A DNA stretch of 64,000 nucleotides from Paralcaligenes ureilyticus (GTDB lineage: Bacteria > Pseudomonadota > Gammaproteobacteria > Burkholderiales > Burkholderiaceae_B): contig NZ_SMAJ01000016.1 of NCBI RefSeq assembly GCF_004346225.1, forward strand, positions 1 to 64,000, read 5' to 3'. A program made the translations under genes and the position numbers. Under the pieces are notes generated by a model. That model searched no databases. It worked only from the letters and a program-made list of their open reading frames with translations, and had not been told where the DNA came from. Positions within the stretch are counted from its first letter, which is position 1. Every line of letters begins with the position of its first letter. This document shows positions 18,531-25,322 of the stretch, piece by piece.

Positions 18531-18638
18531 ATGCGTAAAGAACTGATCGCCGGTGCCGCACAAACAGAGTCCGTCTCGCCCGACAATATGTCCTCGATGG
18601 TTGCCGCAAAACGCTCATTCGCTGTAACTCCATGCTGA
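18531..18638 (+). pseudogene. Short, well-initiated 35-codon frame, likely gene stump
   Basis: An ATG at 18531 preceded by AAGGAGG encodes MRKELIAGAAQ and about 24 further residues before TGA. The opening with its AAQ turn resembles the first strand of carbon-nitrogen hydrolases such as N-carbamoyl-D-amino-acid amidohydrolase, but the match is short. It looks like the preserved 5' end of a third operon gene after TctC whose body has been deleted. Confidence 0.3.
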
Positions 18639-18761
18639 ATGAATTTCGACGGCAAACGGTCCAGATCGAGACGAGACGGTTTCCGTTTTTGTTGCGATAG
18701 GATGCACTGTCGGCGCGCTCATGAAATCCGCGACGTTACGGAAAAGGTCGAAGCGCCATGC

Positions 18762-19016
18762 ATGTTCAACCTGGATACGGGTGGCCCGCTGGCCGGGCTG
18801 CACTCGGATCAGTTGCACAAGCTGGGCATCGCCTTGGCCATTTACCCGTCCCTCATCCGCAACGCCCTGGGCTTTGCCATGCGCGAGGCGCTGGGGCACC
18901 TGCGCGAGGACGGTCATACCGGCGCGATGCGCAGCCGCATGCTCAGCGCGGCCGAGTACAACACATACCTGGGCCTGGCCGAGGTCGAGGAATGGGAGAG
19001 GCGCTTCCAGGCCTGA
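18762..19016 (+). pseudogene. C-terminal fragment of an isocitrate-lyase/PEP-mutase-family lyase
   Basis: About 84 codons: FNLDTGGPLAGLHSDQLHKL, then GIALAIYPSLIRNALGFAMR and SAAEYNTYLGLAEVEEWERR before TGA. This is the last third of (methyl)isocitrate lyase or oxaloacetate decarboxylase-type proteins. The catalytic N-terminal two thirds, with the KKCGH loop, are missing. It shares neither start nor frame with the 18531 stump. A deletion relic. Confidence 0.7.
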
Positions 19017-19142
19017 CAGGAATCCGCCTTCATTCCCTGTTAACCTCTTGGCTATGCAAGGCCATTGGCCAAGTATTCCAACAGGTTTTCCGCCACACAG
19101 TCGGATCCAGCCTGGCTGCCGTGCGTCGACCCGCCCATCATA

Positions 19143-20351
19143 ATGCCTGCTTCCATTTCTTCGACTGACTACAACGACCACCCAGGCCCACTGCTCATCC
19201 TGACTGTGGCACTGATCGGCCTGTTCGCCTTTATTCAGGTGTATTCGGTACAGTCTATTTTGCCGCAGTTGCAAAACGACCTGAGCGCAACCGTGGTTGA
19301 AATCGGCAATGCCGTGGGCATAACGGTCCTGGCTGTAGCACTGATTTCACCCTTTGTCGGCATGCTCTCGGATGCCTTGGGGCGAAAATGGCTAATCGTG
19401 GCGTCAGTGTTTCTACTGGCCGTGCCCACTGCGCTGATGTCCCAAGTGCAAACAGTGCATGGCCTGCTGCTGTTGCGCTTTCTGCAAGGCCTGACCGTGC
19501 CGGGCGTATCGGTGGTTCTTATGGCCTATGTGGGCGAAGAGTTTCGCGGAACCACCATGGTGCGGATCATAACCATTTATGTCACTGGCTGCGTGCTGGG
19601 CGGCTTTAGCGGCCGCTTCCTGCTGGGCCACTTGGCTGAAGTCATGTCATGGCGAACATCATTTGAAGTCATGGCCGCGCTTAACCTGGCCGGCACCGCC
19701 GTAGTATGGCGCGGCCTTCCCGCTTCGCGCCATTTCGTAGCCAATAGCCGCTTTGCCACCAGCATGGCAGCGTTGGCTAAACTGGTACGCAATCCGTCAC
19801 TACAGACCGCGTGCGCACTAGGGTTCACGGTGTTGTTCGCACAGGTTGGGCTATTCACATTCGTAAACCTGCACCTGGCGCAGGCACCCTATTACTTCAG
19901 CTCCGGCGACCTGGCCAATATCTTTGCTGTGTACTTGCTGGGCATGGTCGTCACGCCACTGACCGGCGGTGTGATTCCACGAATCGGCGTCCGGCACACT
20001 ATCCTGCTATCGGTGGCCACTTCGGCGCTGGGCGTTTTGCTTACCCTTGTACATCCGGCCTGGGGCATTGTGGCCGCGCTGGCCATTGCAGCCTGCGGAA
20101 CGTTCATCACGCAGTCCGCCACAATGAGCTTCATTGCGTACCGCATCACCAGTGGGCGCTCGCTGGCCAGTGGCCTGTATTACACCGCCTATTATTGCGG
20201 CGGCTTCACCGGCGCCTGGGTCTGCGCCATCGCATACTCTTCGGGTGCCTGGCCGGCAACGGTTGCTGTGTTGGTCACCACACAAGCCGTGGGCTGGATC
20301 ATTGCCTGGCGCCTCATACCCAGGCTGGGGGCCGCAGGGGCTATGCGTTGA
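19143..20351 (+). CDS. Major facilitator superfamily transporter
   Basis: 402 residues from the ATG at 19143, twelve hydrophobic segments. The MFS loop 2-3 signature is GMLSDALGRKWLIVAS and the motif after helix 5 is GRFLLGHLAEVMSWRTSF. This resembles the YnfM/arabinose-efflux group. The frame extends 26 codons upstream, but that part is not hydrophobic and overlaps the relic region. Ribosome site weak. Substrate unknown; an exporter role is likely. Confidence 0.87.
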   Translation: MPASISSTDYNDHPGPLLILTVALIGLFAFIQVYSVQSILPQLQNDLSATVVEIGNAVGITVLAVALISPFVGMLSDALGRKWLIVASVFLLAVPTALMSQVQTVHGLLLLRFLQGLTVPGVSVVLMAYVGEEFRGTTMVRIITIYVTGCVLGGFSGRFLLGHLAEVMSWRTSFEVMAALNLAGTAVVWRGLPASRHFVANSRFATSMAALAKLVRNPSLQTACALGFTVLFAQVGLFTFVNLHLAQAPYYFSSGDLANIFAVYLLGMVVTPLTGGVIPRIGVRHTILLSVATSALGVLLTLVHPAWGIVAALAIAACGTFITQSATMSFIAYRITSGRSLASGLYYTAYYCGGFTGAWVCAIAYSSGAWPATVAVLVTTQAVGWIIAWRLIPRLGAAGAMR

Positions 20352-20352
20352 T

Positions 20353-20386
20353 TCAGTGCTCCGGTGAGTATTCACGCAAGCACTGA
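20353..20386. terminator. Stem-loop after the MFS gene
   Basis: TCAGTGCT (20353-20360) pairs with AGCACTGA (20379-20386), with an inner GTGA/TCAC stem. It begins 2 bases after the MFS stop. No T-run follows, so a Rho-independent terminator is only possible. Confidence 0.35.
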
Positions 20387-20578
20387 GCCAGAAATTCGAA
20401 TCGTGGACACTCATAGGCCCTTCGAAACCCTTATGAATATTCTTGTTGCAGCGTTCCTGCTTTAATTTTTCTGGGCACCCCCGAATCACGAATTGGTCTA
20501 TTATTACTCGAGATTGAATGTTCACCTAGGGAAAGGCGGTTCCGGAAACTCCCGCCGAACGTAACGGAGATGCTTCTC

Positions 20579-22072
20579 ATGGGCCAATTGAACCTCTTTT
20601 CGAAAATGAAAAGAGATTGGCGTTGGGTATCGCTAATCACCTTGGTTCTGGCAGCATGCGTGGCGACCGGATTTCTAGAGAGCAAGCGCCTTGCCCTGGA
20701 ACGCCTGAACGTTATCTTCAATCAGAGCGGCGCTGGCCGCAAAAATCTTTTTCGACTTGAAACACAAAAAACTTTGTCGGTGCCGCAGGTTTTGGCAGCG
20801 ACGCGATCGGTTCGAGATTTGCTGGCTGCGCCAAGCCCGGCCGCGGTGGAAGAAGAAAACAAGGTACTCGAAGAAACGGCTCGAAATGTTCAACTAGACG
20901 TGATTTATGTTATGGACATTAACGGCAACTGCCTGGCGGCAAGCAATTGGCGCGCGCACGATTCATTCGTCGGCCATAATTACGCGTTCCGGCCATACTT
21001 TGAGGAAGCGTTGGCCGGTCAGACCGGCCGCTATATCGCCAAAGGCATCACCAGCAAGAAAGCGGGCTACTACCTTGCTCGTCCAGTAACGGTCGACGGC
21101 GAGATTCGCGGCGTTGTTGTAGCAAAGATGTCTTTCGACGCGTTGCAAGCCCGGCTGGAAGAATTCTGGCACAAAGATAATGAGCTTGACCTTGTTACGG
21201 ACGATAACGGGGTGGTGGTCATATCTCCGTTGAGCTTCTTTGTATTCAAGGCGATTCGACCCATTCCCGCCGAAACACGTAAAGCGATTATCGCGCACCG
21301 CGGGTATGGCGACAACGTCCCTGAGATTTCTTCGATTTTGGGAAATGTGCTTGCAGACAAGCTTCGCTTTGTCGAATTTGGCGGTATTCCGGGCCGTTCG
21401 TTTTTGCAAAAATCTTTTCATTTCCCCGATCTCGGACTACGGCTGTATCTGCATCTGCCGGCTTCGATGTACTGGTCAATTGTGGTTGAACTCACCGCAA
21501 TATTTTCGTTGTTTGCTTTTCTTGCATTGTTGATTGGCGTAGTTGTCTTCCAACGATGGAGATACGGGGTCGAGCTTGTAAAAAAGGCTAATCACGATCA
21601 CCTTACCGGCCTGAACACCCGTTTGTACATGAACGAGTGGTGCGAAGCCGCGATCAGCGCGCATAACCATGATTCCGGGGCCGGATTTGGGTTGGTGGTG
21701 TTTGATCTTGATTTATTCAAGAAGGTGAACGATGAATATGGGCACTTGGTTGGAGATGATGTTCTTAAACGCGTAGGCGAAAATATCCGCAGCGTCACCA
21801 GAAAGGAGGACTTGGCGGTGCGCTATGGCGGAGAAGAACTGGCGGTGTTCATGCGCTGCTCGGGCTTGCCTGCGGCGGTAGATATGGCTGAGCGTATCCG
21901 CCGCAGCGTAGAACAATTCAAATTCCGTGGCGACAATGCCGGCCTGTCCGTGACTCTAAGCGGCGGCGTTGCCTATCACATAGTTGGCGAGTCGCTTGAT
22001 GCCTTATTTACCAGAGCCGATAAAATGCTTTACGAAGCCAAGAGGCTTGGGCGAAACCGGATCGTGGCCTAG
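20579..22072 (+). CDS. Membrane-bound diguanylate cyclase with Cache-type sensor
   Basis: Makes cyclic di-GMP from two GTP. The order is an N-terminal membrane helix (about 13-32, LITLVLAACVATGF), a periplasmic double-Cache/DctB-like sensor (about 35-285), a second membrane helix (WSIVVELTAIFSLFAFLALL), then a GGDEF domain beginning DHLTGLNTR. The active site is GGEEL (about 417-421), a functional variant. The product-inhibition RxxD site (RKED, 408-411) is five residues upstream. The ATG at 20579 is chosen because GGAG lies 9 bases before it; an ATG 9 bases earlier touches the ribosome site. Stands alone and converges on the G3E GTPase gene. Confidence 0.93.
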   Translation: MGQLNLFSKMKRDWRWVSLITLVLAACVATGFLESKRLALERLNVIFNQSGAGRKNLFRLETQKTLSVPQVLAATRSVRDLLAAPSPAAVEEENKVLEETARNVQLDVIYVMDINGNCLAASNWRAHDSFVGHNYAFRPYFEEALAGQTGRYIAKGITSKKAGYYLARPVTVDGEIRGVVVAKMSFDALQARLEEFWHKDNELDLVTDDNGVVVISPLSFFVFKAIRPIPAETRKAIIAHRGYGDNVPEISSILGNVLADKLRFVEFGGIPGRSFLQKSFHFPDLGLRLYLHLPASMYWSIVVELTAIFSLFAFLALLIGVVVFQRWRYGVELVKKANHDHLTGLNTRLYMNEWCEAAISAHNHDSGAGFGLVVFDLDLFKKVNDEYGHLVGDDVLKRVGENIRSVTRKEDLAVRYGGEELAVFMRCSGLPAAVDMAERIRRSVEQFKFRGDNAGLSVTLSGGVAYHIVGESLDALFTRADKMLYEAKRLGRNRIVA

Positions 22073-22135
22073 GGAGGATTGACGGTAGTGACAGTCGCCT
22101 GCTCGCTAGCAAAAAGCAGATTGCGCAGCAGGAAT

Positions 22136-23164
22136 TTATCCATCCTCCTGGCGCATTTCTCCTTTTAGCAAAGGAAAAATGCGCCCAAGCTCGCTTGCCG
22201 AGATATCTTGCGCGATCACCACTACGGTTCCCAATGCGGGGCGTGGAATCGTCCCACCCAGCATTTGCGGCGGGCTGAAAAGATGATGTACGCCATGGAT
22301 GGCATAGACATGGCCGTCGTCGAACGGCAGGATACCTTTCACCCGCAACAGATGCTCACCCAGCTCTCGCTGCATGGCATCCACCCAGGCTGCATACTGC
22401 GGCCAGCCCACGGCTTGTTCGACGCGCAGCACATGGCTTGAAATACCGTATCGGAACAGATGGGCGAACCGCCCTGGCGGCTGGGTAGACTCGTCATGGC
22501 CCTGCGCCGGCTGCAGCCGGATGTCATGTGTCTGAAGGCCCGCCAGAATGTCGTGCGGGGCACAGGCATCCGGCAGCGGAGATTGTAAAAGGCTGGCGTA
22601 GGGGTTGCCTTGGGTGGCCGCCGCTCCGATGGCCGCCAGATCGGATGGCGACGCCAGGTCGGCCTTGGTGATCACGATGCGGTCGGCCAGGGCAAGCTGA
22701 GTGGCTGCTTCGCGAAAGGATGCCAGCGCGTCTCGGCCATGGACGGCATCCAGGGTAGTGACCACACCGGCGAATCGATAATGGGCGGCCACCGAGGGAT
22801 CGGCCATCAGTGCATTGACGAGCGGGCCCGGGTCGGCCAGGCCCGAGGTTTCGACCACGACACGCCCGAAAGAGGGGATTTCGCGTCGCAGGCGTCGGTA
22901 GTAGAGGTCTTCCAGACAGTCCTGCAACGGGCTGTTCGTCGCGCAGCAAAGGCAGCCTGAATCGAGCAGCATGATGTCGCTGTCGTCGGATTTCTCGATC
23001 AGTACATGATCCAGCCCGACCGCGCCGAATTCATTGACGATGACGGCGGTATCGGCGAACCCGGGCTGATGTATCAGCCGCGCAAGAAGCGTGGTCTTGC
23101 CGCTGCCGAGAAATCCCGTCAGTAGATAGACGGGCAGCTTTGCAGCCGAATCGTTCGTCGACAT
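22136..23164 (-). CDS. G3E-family GTPase (CobW/YjiA type)
   Basis: Metal-related P-loop GTPase: Walker A LLTGFLGSGKTTLL, the metal-binding SGCLCCATNS (CxCC), VVETSGLADPGPLV, and the specificity motif ITKADLASP. The C-terminal CobW_C domain includes RVKGILPFDDGHVYAIHGVH. From the ATG at 23164 it has 342 residues. It lies 33 bp behind the isochorismatase-like gene and may insert metal (zinc or cobalt) into the nearby dihydropyrimidinase-like enzyme; that link is inferred. Confidence 0.92.
   Translation of the reverse strand: MSTNDSAAKLPVYLLTGFLGSGKTTLLARLIHQPGFADTAVIVNEFGAVGLDHVLIEKSDDSDIMLLDSGCLCCATNSPLQDCLEDLYYRRLRREIPSFGRVVVETSGLADPGPLVNALMADPSVAAHYRFAGVVTTLDAVHGRDALASFREAATQLALADRIVITKADLASPSDLAAIGAAATQGNPYASLLQSPLPDACAPHDILAGLQTHDIRLQPAQGHDESTQPPGRFAHLFRYGISSHVLRVEQAVGWPQYAAWVDAMQRELGEHLLRVKGILPFDDGHVYAIHGVHHLFSPPQMLGGTIPRPALGTVVVIAQDISASELGRIFPLLKGEMRQEDG
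22151..22184. repeat. Strong stem-loop inside the 3' end of the G3E GTPase gene
   Basis: GCGCATTTCTCCTTT (22151-22165), loop TAGC, AAAGGAAAAATGCGC (22170-22184): 14 of 15 pairs. It codes for the last residues of the GTPase on the minus strand and lies 79 bp after the diguanylate cyclase stop on the plus strand, where it could block convergent read-through or stabilise mRNA. Confidence 0.6.
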
Positions 23165-23197
23165 GGCTGGCTCTTTTAGGGTCAACACACCCAAGGG

Positions 23198-23917
23198 TCA
23201 GCTGGCTTCCCGCACAGGCAGATTTTCAAGATATTCTGCCACCTCGCGCGAGGGAATAACGTCGGCGTATTTGCAGTTCAGGTCGAACAGATTGATGGCA
23301 TGGCTGGCCTGGAAGCGGTCGAAGGCGGCTTCTTCGGGGATGATGACCTTGAAGTTGTAGGAGTAGGCGTCGACAGCCGTTGCGCGCAGGCATCCAGACG
23401 AAGTGCAGCCCACCAGGATCAGGGTATCCACGTCAAGGAAATTCAGGTGGCTCATGAAAATCGTGCCGAAGAAGCACGAAGGTTTCTGTTTGCTGATGCG
23501 AATGTCCTGCGGCCGCGGCGCCAAGGGTTCCACCGTCTCGGTAGCATGGGTGTGCGCGATGACCGTTTTTTCGCCGCCGCGATGATTCTTGCCCACCTGC
23601 ACGCCGCTGTCCATCAGGTCGGGGCGCCGGCCGCTTTCCGTGTAGAACACGGGAATATTTTTGTCGCGCGCCAGCTTCAAAAGCGGCACCATGTGCGCGA
23701 CGGCATCCCAGGCTTCTTTGCCGCAATGCGTGCGGTATTGCTTGAGGCCGTCGAGAATTTCCTGCGGGGTATCGCCGCAAAAATTGTATTGGACATCGAT
23801 GATGAACAACGCCGGGCGCCTGCCAAAGCCGCCGCGTTTTCCGTAGCCCGCCACTTTCAGCACTTCCTGGTCACGCTCGGTAAGGAAGTCGTCCCAGATT
23901 CGTTTTGTATCGCTCAT
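23198..23917 (-). CDS. Isochorismatase-like cysteine hydrolase (N-carbamoyl/ureido amidase type)
   Basis: From the ATG at 23917 it has 239 residues. The Asp-Lys-Cys triad is visible: Asp41 in FIIDVQYNF, Lys145 in KQKPSCFF, Cys176 in GCTSSGCLRAT. This resembles N-carbamoylsarcosine amidase and ureidoacrylate amidase. The gene follows the dihydropyrimidinase-like gene by 31 bp (a longer frame overlapping it is not preferred). Together they suggest ring opening of a cyclic ureide or amide followed by hydrolysis of the N-carbamoyl or amide product to an acid plus ammonia and carbon dioxide. Confidence 0.9.
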   Translation of the reverse strand: MSDTKRIWDDFLTERDQEVLKVAGYGKRGGFGRRPALFIIDVQYNFCGDTPQEILDGLKQYRTHCGKEAWDAVAHMVPLLKLARDKNIPVFYTESGRRPDLMDSGVQVGKNHRGGEKTVIAHTHATETVEPLAPRPQDIRISKQKPSCFFGTIFMSHLNFLDVDTLILVGCTSSGCLRATAVDAYSYNFKVIIPEEAAFDRFQASHAINLFDLNCKYADVIPSREVAEYLENLPVREAS

Positions 23918-23948
23918 AATTTTTCCGTTCGAATGAATAAATATCTGT

Positions 23949-25313
23949 TCAGAGGCGGCGCAGGAAATGACCGCCGGGGTGGGCTCGCGCTTCATCTGTA
24001 ATGCGCCCGTCTTGCATGATGGTGCGCCCGCGCACCAGCGTGCGCACAGGCCATCCCTTGATCGCCATGCCCTCGTAGGGCGAATAATCGGCGTGGGATT
24101 CCAGCGTTGCGGGATCGACCACTTTCTCCAGGTCGGGGTCTACCACCAGCAGATCGGCGTCTTTGCCGATCTCGATGCTGCCTTTGTTTGGCATGTTGTA
24201 GATATGCGCCGAGTTGGCCGAGCAGAGCTCGATGATTCTGGAAAGAGGAATATGGCGGCGGTGGTACCCTTCGTGCAGCATAATGGGCAGGATCATGCCG
24301 GTGCCGGGGAAGCCATTGCTCGCCGCCCAGATATTCTTGTCTTTCGTGGCGCGTTTGCGCGGGACGTGATCCGACCCGATCGTCGTGATCGATCCATCCA
24401 GGACTCCCTCCCACATGGCCTCGACATCGCCCTGGCCGCGTATGGGAGGATTGACCTTCGCATAAGGGCCGGCGGGTGATTCGTCATTCAGGAACAGATA
24501 ATGCGGGCAGCTTTCGACATAGATGGGGGGACCGTTGCGGCGCTGGCGGTGGCGGCGCACCTCGTCAAGCGCTTCGCGGCTGCTCAGGTGCACGATATTG
24601 ACCGGTGTATGGGTCTTGGAGGCAAAGTAGCAAACCCTGTGAACGTTCTCGGCCTCGAGGAAATCCGGACTCTGTTCGTTCCAGGCCCTCAGGTCGTCCC
24701 TTCCGGCGGCGCGCAATGGGTCTCGCAGCACCGGGATGACTTCCACGTTTTCGCAATGCACGCCCAGCACCGCCCCGGGAATCCGGGCTGTTTCGCGCAA
24801 TGCGGAATAGAGCAGGCCGTCGTCGATATCGGTGAAGCCTTGCGCCAATCCTGCCGCGCCCTTGTACATCATGTAGAGCTTGTACGACGATACGCCGAAG
24901 CGAGTCGATATTTCTTCCAGGGTTTGGACATGCAGATGGCTGGTGATACCGAAATGAAAGCCGATGTCGATGCAGCTTTGCCGTTCGGCCAAGTTTCGCG
25001 CCGACTCGAAAGAATCGCGTATGTCTTTGGAGCGGTGAAACGACAGGGCCGATGTCGTGCCGCCCAGTGCCGCGTTGCGCGATTCGGTTTCAAAATCGGT
25101 TTCGGGCGAGCCGAATCCAAAATGCACATGGGGATCGATGATGCCGGGCAGCAGCCACAAGCCCTGGCAATCGATGACCTCGCGCGCGGCCAGGTCGGCC
25201 TTATGTTCGGCGATGACGGCGATGCGACCGTCCTTGATGCCAAGCACACCGTCGGTCAATCCTTTATGAGGGAGCAGCAGCCGGGCGTTGGTGATGAGAG
25301 TGTCTAGAGTCAT
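23949..25313 (-). CDS. Dihydropyrimidinase/hydantoinase/allantoinase-family cyclic amidase
   Basis: 454 residues with the full binuclear metal set: His62 and His64 (DPHVHFGF), carbamylated Lys145 (SSYKLYMMY), His186 (GVHCENV), His242 (NIVHLSSREAL) and Asp315 (TIGSDHVPR). Hydrolyses a cyclic amide such as a dihydropyrimidine or hydantoin. It begins 9 bp after the aconitase-family gene ends and is followed by the isochorismatase-like amidase and a metal GTPase, so these four genes form one operon. Exact ring substrate not deducible. Confidence 0.9.
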   Translation of the reverse strand: MTLDTLITNARLLLPHKGLTDGVLGIKDGRIAVIAEHKADLAAREVIDCQGLWLLPGIIDPHVHFGFGSPETDFETESRNAALGGTTSALSFHRSKDIRDSFESARNLAERQSCIDIGFHFGITSHLHVQTLEEISTRFGVSSYKLYMMYKGAAGLAQGFTDIDDGLLYSALRETARIPGAVLGVHCENVEVIPVLRDPLRAAGRDDLRAWNEQSPDFLEAENVHRVCYFASKTHTPVNIVHLSSREALDEVRRHRQRRNGPPIYVESCPHYLFLNDESPAGPYAKVNPPIRGQGDVEAMWEGVLDGSITTIGSDHVPRKRATKDKNIWAASNGFPGTGMILPIMLHEGYHRRHIPLSRIIELCSANSAHIYNMPNKGSIEIGKDADLLVVDPDLEKVVDPATLESHADYSPYEGMAIKGWPVRTLVRGRTIMQDGRITDEARAHPGGHFLRRL

Positions 25314-25322
25314 GCCGATATC

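Noticed and set aside
18615-19274. 219-codon minus-strand frame opposite the lyase relic and MFS start
   Set aside because: The plus strand shows clear family motifs; the minus frame has none.
23300-25307. Long plus-strand frames opposite the isochorismatase-like and dihydropyrimidinase-like genes
   Set aside because: Both opposite-strand genes keep complete catalytic residue sets; the plus frames look like low-complexity shadows.
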